DNA of 13,482 bases, from contig DUGE01000041.1 of assembly GCA_013331595.1 (NCBI GenBank), forward strand, positions 1-13,482, in the 5' to 3' direction. The notes under the pieces were generated by a model. That model saw nothing but the letters and a program-made list of their open reading frames with translations. It did not search any database and had not been told where the DNA came from. Positions 6,693 through 12,957 of the stretch are shown one piece after another. A program made the translations under genes and the position numbers. The DNA comes from Microcaldota archaeon (lineage in GTDB: Archaea > Micrarchaeota > Micrarchaeia > Norongarragalinales > UBA10210). Position 1 is the stretch's first letter, and each line of letters starts with the position of its first letter.

Positions 6693-6920
6693 ATTACCTT
6701 TCCGAATTTTGAATAAAGAGTGGTTGCGAGAAGACTCGGCACGCAGTTTTCGTCTTCTGGGATTGCCTCCTTGGGGTTGCCTGCGTCTCTCGAACCACAG
6801 TCTCTAACCTTAGCCTATTCTATTCGATACGCTTCAAGCTAGGGGTTTTGTTCGCACTCAGAAAAGTTCGCGTGCAAATGCGGGTCAGCGGTTTTTTCCG
6901 TTTCGGAAAAAAGTTTTTTT
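6693..6920 (+). ncRNA. Candidate structured non-coding RNA (unrecognised)
   Basis: Between the strong promoter and a hairpin-plus-T terminator lies about 225 bases without a sizeable open frame but with clear pairing potential. A long helix closes an 80-base domain: GTGGTT 6720-6725 with AACCAC 6793-6798, CGAGA 6727-6731 with TCTCG 6788-6792, GAC 6733-6735 with GTC 6785-6787, and GCAG 6743-6746 with CTGC 6781-6784, interrupted only by single bulges and one short asymmetric loop. Inside that domain is a near-repeat, GGGATTGCCT and GGGGTTGCCT. A second hairpin can form from AACC..TAGC (6806-6814) with GCTA..GGTT (6838-6847). I looked for hallmarks of RNase P RNA, SRP RNA, 5S rRNA and tRNA on both strands and did not find a convincing match, so the class is unknown. 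The start is estimated from the TATA box and the end from the T run. Confidence 0.45.
6892..6920 (+). terminator. Hairpin plus T-run terminator of the putative ncRNA
   Basis: TTTTTTCCG (6892-6900), a three-base loop TTT, and CGGAAAAAA (6904-6912) form a perfect 9-bp stem followed by seven T residues (6914-6920). In plus orientation this resembles an intrinsic terminator. Because the stem arms are T-rich and A-rich it could also act on minus-strand transcripts from the small open frame at 6934-7068. Confidence 0.5.
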
Positions 6921-6933
6921 CGCTTTCATTCCC

Positions 6934-7068
6934 TCAAGAGCTTTCCTTGAAGCGCTTGACCTTCATGTTGAAAGGCATCAAGTTTGCTCTAGAGTAGCCC
7001 AGACAATAGGCAATAACAGTCCAGATTCTTCCGAATCCTTTTTGAAAGTCGAATTCGTCCGAGCTCAT
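6934..7068 (-). CDS. Possible 44-aa small protein
   Basis: An ATG at 7068 opens a 44-codon frame ending in TGA, reading MSSDEFDFQKGFGRIWTV, then IAYCLGYSRANLMPFNMKV, then KRFKESS. It has an acidic start, a semi-hydrophobic aromatic middle (about residues 12-32) and a basic tail, a composition more like a real small protein than a random frame. It lies 57 bases downstream of the 103-aa gene on the same strand and is followed on that strand by an A/T-rich hairpin. The upstream region has GGGT at 7080-7083 in a short GGGT..ACCC inverted repeat but no ideal ribosome binding site. I do not recognise the family. A non-coding interpretation remains open. Confidence 0.35.
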   Translation of the reverse strand: MSSDEFDFQKGFGRIWTVIAYCLGYSRANLMPFNMKVKRFKESS

Positions 7069-7125
7069 TTGATGGGTTTACCCTTTATTCTCGAAAAAGA
7101 CGTTACGCGACGGCGGTTAAAAAAA

Positions 7126-7437
7126 CTATTGTTTTACCGGTGAATAGAAGGAAAAGCGGCTTTTCACGAATCCTTTCCTCTTCGCATCCTCAAGCCTAGC
7201 GTGCAAATACTCCAGTTTCTTTTTCTCTTCGTCGACGACGATCGCCTGCTTCAAAAACTCTTTGCTCAACGAATTCACTTCAACCTTTTTTCCCTTCAAA
7301 AAACCGTCCAAACGGCTTCGCAATTTACCCCTCAGCTTCTCCAGTTTTTTCTTATCCAGATCCAGCTTCTTCTCCTTCTTTTCCTTCTCGTGGACGATGA
7401 AATGCAAAACGTGGGAAGCGTGGGACAACGAAGACAC
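7126..7437 (-). CDS. Small lysine-rich hypothetical protein downstream of rfcS
   Basis: This is a 103-residue protein with no family I can name. It starts at GTG (7437), with GGTG five bases upstream as the ribosome binding site. Residues 15-50 are almost entirely charged (EKEKKEKKLDLDKKKLEKLRGKL), and residues 55-88 look like a second helix (LSKEFLKQAIVVDEEKKKL, then EYLHARLEDAKRKG). Together they suggest a short coiled coil or helical hairpin, possibly nucleic-acid binding. The tail FVKSRFSFYSPVKQ is aromatic and basic. It begins 36 bases after the rfcS stop on the same strand and is probably co-transcribed with rfcS. That makes a replication-linked role possible but unproven. Confidence 0.7.
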   Translation of the reverse strand: MSSLSHASHVLHFIVHEKEKKEKKLDLDKKKLEKLRGKLRSRLDGFLKGKKVEVNSLSKEFLKQAIVVDEEKKKLEYLHARLEDAKRKGFVKSRFSFYSPVKQ

Positions 7438-7473
7438 TAGAACACCTTACGCATTATAACCAAAAGAAGGTTT

Positions 7474-8442
7474 TTAGGCTTTCTTACTTCCCACCAGCAT
7501 TATCTGGGCTAACAACGCTTCCAGCTGGATTCTCTCGTCCGCCCCTTCGCTCAACCGGAAATCGTACTCCCCGACCCTATCCACCAGCTGCACTTTCACT
7601 TCATCCGAAACGCCCAAAGCTATAACCTCTCGGTAAACCTGCTGCAAAACATCTTCCCCGCTCATCGCGTACTTCACCATCACCGTATTCAGTTTATTTC
7701 TGGCTTCAATGAACTTTCCCTTCAACGCCAGTTCAACCATTTCCGCAATTTCCTTCGGCCTCGCACGGCTTGAAACTTCGAACACTTTTTCCTCGGTGAT
7801 TTTTCCTTTCTCTGCAGAACCCTGCAAACAATTTATAGCCTTTCTCGCGTCCCCTTCCGAAATGTAGGCGATCGCGTCCAGCGCCTTGTCATCCACATCC
7901 AGCCCTTCCTTCTTCGCTATATCCTGGACTATTTTCTTCAAATCCCCATCTTCAAGGCTCCTGAACCTGAAAACCGCGCAACGCGATTGGATGGGCTCGA
8001 TTATGCTCGAAGAGTAATTGCAGCTCAAGATGAAACGGCAGTTTCGAGCGTAAGCTTCCATGGTCCTTCTCAACGCCTGTTGCGCGTCTGAGGTTAGCGA
8101 ATCGGCTTCGTCCAAAAGAATAAGCTTGAAATCCACTCCCGACAAGGGCAGGGTTCTCGCGAAATCCTTTATCTTTCCCCTGACGACGTCTATCCCCCTT
8201 TCATCGCTGGCGTTCAATTCGATGAAACTCTGTTGGCGGTCTTCCCCGTACAGCTCGTCTGCCAAAGCCAACGCTGCGGTAGTCTTGCCAACTCCGGCTC
8301 TCCCGGCGAAAAGAAGGTTGGGAAGGTTTTTTGTTTTAGCGAAATTCTCGAGCCTTTCGAAAACGTGCTTGTTGCCCGCTATGTCCTTTATCTTCCTGGG
8401 ACGGTATTTTTCAACCCAAGGCTCGAAAACGCCTTTAACCAA
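7474..8442 (-). CDS. rfcS: Replication factor C small subunit
   Basis: RfcS is the AAA+ ATPase of the clamp loader that opens PCNA and loads it at primer-template junctions. From the TTG at 8442 the protein is 322 residues, the usual length, and begins with VFEPWVEKYRPRKIKDIAG, the canonical RFC box. Walker A is GRAGVGKT at 47-54; the more usual Pro-Pro after the first Gly is Arg-Ala here. Other motifs are the NASDERGI box near 77-84, Walker B LILLDEAD at 107-114, sensor 1 around LSCNYSS, and the SRC motif at 153-155. The C-terminal collar helices run to the end. The frame continues upstream to a TTG at 8508, but that extension would overlap the preceding zinc-finger gene by 46 bases and carries no RFC homology, so I prefer 8442 (20 bases after the upstream stop). 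No large RFC subunit is present in the window. Confidence 0.93.
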   Translation of the reverse strand: MVKGVFEPWVEKYRPRKIKDIAGNKHVFERLENFAKTKNLPNLLFAGRAGVGKTTAALALADELYGEDRQQSFIELNASDERGIDVVRGKIKDFARTLPLSGVDFKLILLDEADSLTSDAQQALRRTMEAYARNCRFILSCNYSSSIIEPIQSRCAVFRFRSLEDGDLKKIVQDIAKKEGLDVDDKALDAIAYISEGDARKAINCLQGSAEKGKITEEKVFEVSSRARPKEIAEMVELALKGKFIEARNKLNTVMVKYAMSGEDVLQQVYREVIALGVSDEVKVQLVDRVGEYDFRLSEGADERIQLEALLAQIMLVGSKKA

Positions 8443-8462
8443 AACAACCCACTTCCCGAGTC

Positions 8463-8663
8463 TTACAAGCTTTTGAACTTCCTGCGCTTGTGCAAGTCGC
8501 CCCAGCAATCCCTGCAGATTATAGTGTGCAGGAGTTTAGAGTGGGTCGCAGCGCTCTTTTCGCACGCCCTGCAGATTTTGCGAGAGCAGTAATCGCACGG
8601 TTCCAAGAACGGAGTTTCCTTCTTGCAACGGTCGCAAATGTAAGGCTTAGCCGCTTTAACCAT
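8463..8663 (-). CDS. Small zinc-finger protein upstream of rfcS
   Basis: This 66-residue protein has four CxxC pairs: C10/C13, C23/C26, C31/C34 and C50/C53. His41 and His46 lie between the last two pairs. The spacing suggests two zinc ions, possibly in an interleaved (RING/FYVE-like) arrangement, though that is inferred. Ends are basic (MVKAAKPY and LHKRRKFKSL), compatible with nucleic-acid or protein binding. The ATG at 8663 lies about 25 bases from a weak TATA-like TTTAA, so the transcript could be leaderless; a GGTGG further upstream is an alternative ribosome binding site. It is the first gene of the zinc-finger, rfcS, 103-aa run, and it ends 20 bases before the preferred rfcS start. I do not recognise a named family. 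Confidence 0.8.
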   Translation of the reverse strand: MVKAAKPYICDRCKKETPFLEPCDYCSRKICRACEKSAATHSKLLHTIICRDCWGDLHKRRKFKSL

Positions 8664-8748
8664 ATTTCATCAGTCCACCATCAACGTTAAACTTCCCATC
8701 CTCGCGAAAAACAAGGTTTCCCGGCGAAAACGAGGGATAACCTTTTGA

Positions 8749-8765
8749 GAAAAAGAGTTTTTAAT
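8749..8765 (+). promoter_or_regulatory. Probable promoter of the methylthiotransferase gene
   Basis: The purine-rich GAAAAAGAG is followed by TTTTTAAT (8758-8765). Initiation about 25 bases downstream, near 8786, falls before the ATG at 8802 and after the upstream TTG at 8745, which supports the shorter protein start. Confidence 0.45.
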
Positions 8766-8801
8766 CGTTTTCTTGCCGAGTTAATAGAGCGTGCGGGAAA
8801 A

Positions 8802-10067
8802 ATGAAGGTTTACATAAAGACTTACGGGTGCACTTTCAACCAAGCGGACTCCGACAGGATGGAAATGGAGTTGAAAGAGCATAAGCACGAGATAACGGAG
8901 AGCGAAAGCCAGGCGGACGTCATTCTATTGAATACGTGCAGCGTCAAGGACGCCACACAGCAGAAAATCCTTTGGAAAGTTACGCACACGCCCAAGCCGC
9001 TCGTCGTAGCCGGTTGCCTGGCCCAAACCACGCCTTCGCTCGTGCAAAAAGCCAACTCCAAAGCTTCGCTCGTAGGCACGTTCAGCCAGGATAGCGTTGT
9101 TGAAGCGGTGGAAAACGCTTTCGCGGGAAAAAAAACCGTTTTCACTAAAAACAACGGCTTCCCGAAACTAAATCCGGTTACGGACGGGGTTATAGCCCGA
9201 ATCCAGATCAACTCCGGCTGCGCTTCCTCCTGCACTTTCTGCTCCACGAAACTAGCCAGGGGAGGAGTGAAAAGCTACCGCCCGAGGGAAATCCTGGACG
9301 CGATAGAAAAAACGGTTTTGCAGGGTGGGGCTAAGGAAATACAGTTGACTTCCCAAGACACTGGAGCCTACGGATTGGATTGCGGCGTTACCCTCCCCGG
9401 GCTTTTGGGGAGGATAAGCGAAATCAACGGCGATTTCAAGGTGAGGGTGGGAATGCTCAACCCCCAGCATTTTTTGCGTTTGGAGGAAAAACTCCTGAAA
9501 GCTTTTGAAAACGAAAAAATCTACAAGTTCTTCCACATTCCCGTCCAAAGCGGCAGCGACAGCGTATTGAAGGACATGAAAAGAGGCTATACGATTCAAG
9601 AAGCGGCGTCGTGCTTTGAAAAAATAAACGGGAAGTTTCCGAACGCGGTTTTGGCTACGGATATAATCGTAGGCTATCCGACTGAATCGAAAGAAGATTT
9701 TGAAGAGACGCTCGGGTTTTTGAGGAAAGCGGAATGCGACATGGTCAATATTTCGAAATTCTCCTCCCGCCCCAAAACGCCTGCTTTCAAGTTAAAACAG
9801 CTGGAAAACGACGAAGTGAAAAAAAGAAGCGAAATGGCAAGCGCCCTGGCGAGAAGTGTAAGCCTGGGCAAAAACAAGAAGTTCGTCGGGCAAAACGCCA
9901 GAATCCTGATAACCGAGAAAGCCAAAACCGGTTTTTCCGGAAGAACGCAGGAGTACAGGCAGGTGGTCGTGAGCAAAGCGAGGATAGGCGGGGTTTTGGA
10001 CGTGAAAATGCACAAAGCCCGAATAGGCTGCCTGCTCGGAAGAAAAGCGTCGGGAAAAGCATTTTAA
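8802..10067 (+). CDS. MiaB-like tRNA methylthiotransferase (archaeal/CDKAL1 type)
   Basis: This is a radical-SAM methylthiotransferase predicted to convert t6A to ms2t6A at position 37 of ANN-decoding tRNAs. The 421 residues have the three-part layout of the family. First is an N-terminal UPF0004 domain with cluster-binding C10 (KTYGC), C46 (LNTCS) and C72 (AGCLAQ). Next is the radical SAM core with C140-x3-C144-x2-C147 (SGCASSCTFCSTK), then a GAKEIQLTSQDTGAYG segment and FHIPVQSGSDSVLKDMKRGY. Last is a C-terminal TRAM domain from about residue 360. The NQADSDRM and SQDTGAYG signatures favour the archaeal/eukaryotic CDKAL1-type subgroup over bacterial MiaB. The ATG at 8802 is chosen because MKVYIKTYGC is the conserved start and GGGA precedes it; an upstream TTG at 8745 would add 19 unconserved residues. 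A membrane-protein gene follows 17 bases later. Confidence 0.93.
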   Translation: MKVYIKTYGCTFNQADSDRMEMELKEHKHEITESESQADVILLNTCSVKDATQQKILWKVTHTPKPLVVAGCLAQTTPSLVQKANSKASLVGTFSQDSVVEAVENAFAGKKTVFTKNNGFPKLNPVTDGVIARIQINSGCASSCTFCSTKLARGGVKSYRPREILDAIEKTVLQGGAKEIQLTSQDTGAYGLDCGVTLPGLLGRISEINGDFKVRVGMLNPQHFLRLEEKLLKAFENEKIYKFFHIPVQSGSDSVLKDMKRGYTIQEAASCFEKINGKFPNAVLATDIIVGYPTESKEDFEETLGFLRKAECDMVNISKFSSRPKTPAFKLKQLENDEVKKRSEMASALARSVSLGKNKKFVGQNARILITEKAKTGFSGRTQEYRQVVVSKARIGGVLDVKMHKARIGCLLGRKASGKAF

Positions 10068-10084
10068 TAAAGTTAGAAGGTTTA

Positions 10085-10837
10085 ATGACAAGCGAGGGAA
10101 AAAACATGGGGGGTTTCGGCGTTATGTTGAATCACGCTATAGACGCATACCAACGCAATTTGAAGCTCATCTCCGCATTCAGCATCCCGTTTTTGATTGC
10201 ATTCCCGCTATCCCTGCTTTTGCCGAATTTCGTCGCCTTGAGCGCTACTTTCCTGCGAATCGGAAGCATCAAGACGGACTTGAGCACTCTCGACTCCATG
10301 CTCATAATCGCAGCCATAGTGTTCGCAATAGTCTTCTTTTCGTTCGCCATAGCCGCGATCAACGTAGTAGTGAAAAGCCAGCGGACGCTCAACCGGCTCA
10401 CGTCGAGGGACATTGGGCTGATCGAAAGCTCAACGCTCAACCTGTTTTTCATCTACATAACCGCTTTTGCCGTCATCGTCGCGTTCAACCTCCTGGCATT
10501 CGAATACGCGTGGAACCCGGCGCTCGGAATGCTCTTCGGGCTGGTAGTATCGCTGTTGGTTTTGTTCGCGCCCCAAGCCGTCGTGATAGAAGAACAGGGC
10601 CTGAGCCACGCGATTTCAAGAAGCATTACTTTGATAGAAAAGAAGTTTTCGTACGTAATCCTCTTCCTCATTACAGCCGCGATACTGCTTTTGGTAAACA
10701 CGTGGTTTTTCCTGGAACTCGGGAAGGCATTGTGGTTCTCGCGCTTCATCGCGCTCATAATCCAGTCGATGTTCATACTCCCGTTCCTGGAAGTCTTGAA
10801 AACCCAGATTTACCTCAGCAAATACGCGTTGCTTTGA
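10085..10837 (+). CDS. Six-helix integral membrane protein, unknown function
   Basis: This 250-residue protein has six predicted membrane segments at about 27-49, 72-96, 117-138, 145-167, 189-210 and 219-237. The soluble parts are short: a polar N terminus, a basic loop near 97-113 (KSQRTLNRLTSRD) and EEQGLSHAISRSITLIEKK near 169-187. The last of these resembles an amphipathic interfacial helix seen in many small archaeal and bacterial membrane proteins of unknown role. I cannot assign a family. It starts 17 bases after the methylthiotransferase stop, so the two are probably co-transcribed. The start is uncertain: ATG 10085 has AGAAGG four bases upstream, while ATG 10106 has GAGG eight bases upstream and would remove seven residues. 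A T-rich stretch (TTCTCTTTCGTTT) after the stop may end transcription. Confidence 0.82.
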   Translation: MTSEGKNMGGFGVMLNHAIDAYQRNLKLISAFSIPFLIAFPLSLLLPNFVALSATFLRIGSIKTDLSTLDSMLIIAAIVFAIVFFSFAIAAINVVVKSQRTLNRLTSRDIGLIESSTLNLFFIYITAFAVIVAFNLLAFEYAWNPALGMLFGLVVSLLVLFAPQAVVIEEQGLSHAISRSITLIEKKFSYVILFLITAAILLLVNTWFFLELGKALWFSRFIALIIQSMFILPFLEVLKTQIYLSKYALL

Positions 10838-10875
10838 ATTCTCTTTCGTTTCAACCGCGTTAAACGGCACACGGG

Positions 10876-10884
10876 TTTTATATA
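10876..10884 (+). promoter_or_regulatory. TATA box of topA
   Basis: TTTTATATA lies about 28 bases before the ATG at 10909. Standard archaeal spacing puts the transcript start at about 10905-10909, predicting a leaderless or nearly leaderless mRNA. This would leave the in-frame ATG at 10891 outside the transcript, so it decides the start codon. Confidence 0.55.
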
Positions 10885-10908
10885 CAAGTAATGGCGAAAC
10901 TTGACTTT

Positions 10909-12957
10909 ATGCGATTGATCATTGCGGAAAAGCCGACGGTAGCCGAGAAAATAGCCGCGGCTTTGGGAAAAAACACCAGGAAAGCCGTCGGTGGAGTGGC
11001 ATACTACGAGGTTCCCGGGAAAAACGCGGTTGTCGCGCCAGCGGTCGGCCACTTGTTTTCCCTCCACCAAAAAACGCCAGGCAGCGGCTACCCCGTTTTC
11101 GAAATAGAGTGGGTTCCGGGCTTCGAAGCGGACAAGAAAAGCGATTACTCCAAAAAATATTATACTCTGTTGAAAAAACTCGCGAAAGAAGCCGACGAAG
11201 TGGTCAACGCCTGCGACTGGGACGTCGAAGGGTCCACCATTGGCGGGAATATAATCGAATTCCTGGCGAAAGGAAAGAAAGCCGAGAGAATGTTTTTCTC
11301 CACGCTTACGAAGGAAGATTTGACTGAAGCCTACGAAAATTTGAAGCCGCTTGATATACCGTTCCTCCGTTCCGGCCAGACCAGGCATACTCTCGACTGG
11401 CTTTGGGGAATCAACGTTTCGAGGGCGTTAATGGGCGCCATCCGCAAGGCAGGCGTATTCCGGATAATGAGCATGGGAAGGGTGCAAGGGCCGGCGCTCG
11501 CTTTGTTGAGCGAAAAGGAATTGAAGATAAAGAGTTTCGTTTCCACGCCTTACTGGCAGGTTTTCGCTTACGCCCAAGGGGTCGAATTCCTGCACAAGCA
11601 AAACCGGTTTTTGGACGAGAAGCAAGCGGAAAAAGCGCTGGAAAACAGCGACAAGAACGCTTCGGTAAAAAGCGTTGAAAAGCAAAAGTTCAAGCAACTG
11701 CCGCCTTTTCCCTTCGATTTAACAAGCCTGCAGATAGAAGCTTACGCCGCCATAGGATTCACGCCCACTAAAACCCTCGAATTGGCGCAAGAATTGTACG
11801 AAGCGGCGGCAATAAGCTACCCCCGCACCTCGTCGCAAAAACTCCCCGCCAAATTAAACCACGAGAAAATAATCAAGCAGCTTGAAGAACAAAAAGAACT
11901 GGCAGTTTTTTCCAAAAAACTCCAGGAGCAAAAGCGCTTTGTCCCTCACGAAGGGCCGAAAGACGATCCCGCACACCCGGCCATTTACCCGACGGGCGTA
12001 TACCCGAAAGCAAGCAAAGACGCTTCGAGATTATACCAGTTGATCGCAAGGCGCTATTTGTCTACTTTCGCCAAGCCCGCACTCAGGGAAAAACAAAAAG
12101 TGATTTTGCAAAGCGGGAGCGAAGAGTACGCGACCGACGGCGTCACTACAAGCGAGAAAGGCTGGTTCGAGTTTTACGAGCCCTTTCTCCGCTTGAAGGA
12201 AAAACAACTGCCGGAATTCAACGAAGGCGGGAAAATCAAGGTCGACAAGATCGAGATCGTTGAAAAGCAAACCCAGCCTCCGCAGCGTTATACTGAAGCT
12301 TCGATAATCAAAGCTCTCGAGGAAGAAAACCTCGGAACCAAGGCGACTCGCGCGGAAATAATTAAAACCCTTTACGACCGGGAATACGTTTCCGGAAAGT
12401 CGATCGAAGTGACGCCTTTGGGGCTGAGCGTTTTCCAGGCGATGGAAAAGCACGTTCCGGAAATCATTTCCCCGGACTTGACTCGCCAGTTCGAAGGCGA
12501 AATGGAGGAAATCCAGGCGGAAAAGAAGACGAGCGAACAGGTTTTGGAAAAAGGAAAGGCGATTTTGAAAAAGCTCCTGACCAGCTTCAAGAAAGACGAG
12601 GGCGAGATAGGGGGAGAGCTGTTGGAAGCCGTCAACCAAACGCAAAAGCAATCGAGCGAACTCGGCGAGTGCACCAAGTGCGGAAAAGGAAAAATCGTCA
12701 TCAAGAGAAGCCGCTTCGGGGTTTTCGCCGCGTGCGACCAATACCCCGACTGCAAAACCACGTTTCCCCTCCCCAAAAACTCCCTGCCCAAGCCTACGGG
12801 CAAAGCCTGCGAGTTCTGCAAAGCACCGGTCATCACGGTAATCAGGCGCGGGAGAAGGCCGTTCAACATGTGCCTCACGCCCAACTGCGAAAGCAAGAAA
12901 GACTGGGGGCAAAAATGGGTCAAGAAAGCCCCGGAAAAAAAGGCTGAAGAAAAATGA
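10909..12957 (+). CDS. topA: DNA topoisomerase I (type IA)
   Basis: This type IA topoisomerase relaxes negative supercoils through a 5'-phosphotyrosine intermediate. From the ATG at 10909 the protein is 682 residues and begins MRLIIAEKPTVAEKIAAALG, the TOPRIM start with catalytic Glu7. The acidic metal site is D103-W-D105-V-E107 in ACDWDVEGS. The active-site tyrosine is Y304 in ISYPRTSS. Further core motifs are HTLDWLWGINVSRAL and the later LGTKATRAEIIKTLYDR. The C terminus holds two zinc-ribbon modules: C588, C591, C609, C615 and C634, C637, C655, C660. These are followed by a lysine-rich tail. No helicase domain is attached, so it is not reverse gyrase. An in-frame ATG at 10891 would add six residues, but the TATA position argues against it. 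The stop overlaps the next gene's start as ATGA, implying coupled translation. Confidence 0.95.
   Translation: MRLIIAEKPTVAEKIAAALGKNTRKAVGGVAYYEVPGKNAVVAPAVGHLFSLHQKTPGSGYPVFEIEWVPGFEADKKSDYSKKYYTLLKKLAKEADEVVNACDWDVEGSTIGGNIIEFLAKGKKAERMFFSTLTKEDLTEAYENLKPLDIPFLRSGQTRHTLDWLWGINVSRALMGAIRKAGVFRIMSMGRVQGPALALLSEKELKIKSFVSTPYWQVFAYAQGVEFLHKQNRFLDEKQAEKALENSDKNASVKSVEKQKFKQLPPFPFDLTSLQIEAYAAIGFTPTKTLELAQELYEAAAISYPRTSSQKLPAKLNHEKIIKQLEEQKELAVFSKKLQEQKRFVPHEGPKDDPAHPAIYPTGVYPKASKDASRLYQLIARRYLSTFAKPALREKQKVILQSGSEEYATDGVTTSEKGWFEFYEPFLRLKEKQLPEFNEGGKIKVDKIEIVEKQTQPPQRYTEASIIKALEEENLGTKATRAEIIKTLYDREYVSGKSIEVTPLGLSVFQAMEKHVPEIISPDLTRQFEGEMEEIQAEKKTSEQVLEKGKAILKKLLTSFKKDEGEIGGELLEAVNQTQKQSSELGECTKCGKGKIVIKRSRFGVFAACDQYPDCKTTFPLPKNSLPKPTGKACEFCKAPVITVIRRGRRPFNMCLTPNCESKKDWGQKWVKKAPEKKAEEK

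Noticed and set aside
6720..6800. tRNA-like signal: GGTTCGAGA on the minus strand near 6790-6798
   Set aside because: The flanking bases do not form a T-arm stem, and no acceptor, D-arm or anticodon arm can be assembled. The segment is better explained as one side of the long plus-strand helix.
6900..7060. RNase P RNA conserved-region look-alikes (GAAAGTC near 7044 plus strand; AGGAAAGCTC near 6940-6950 minus strand)
   Set aside because: Only partial matches to the GAGGAAAGUCC core, no matching partner for P4, and the minus-strand match lies inside the 44-codon frame.
6617..7125. SRP RNA or 5S rRNA in the gene-free stretch
   Set aside because: The conserved SRP helix 8 loop (GGAAGGGAGCA-type) and the 5S CCGAACUCGGAAG-type segment are absent on both strands.
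8443..8508. Longer RfcS starting at TTG 8508
   Set aside because: The extra 22 residues have no RFC homology and would overlap the zinc-finger gene; the RFC box begins just after TTG 8442.
8745..8801. Longer methylthiotransferase starting at TTG 8745
   Set aside because: It adds 19 unconserved residues and starts upstream of the likely TATA box; MKVYIKTYGC at 8802 is the family start.
9734..10084. N-terminal extension of the membrane protein reading back into the methylthiotransferase gene
   Set aside because: The extension is an Arg/Lys/Gln-rich out-of-frame reading of a conserved gene. Start codons with ribosome binding sites exist at 10085 and 10106.
10810..11388. 192-residue open frame antisense to the start of topA
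   Set aside because: It covers the TOPRIM coding region and the topA promoter, and its composition is that of a shadow frame.
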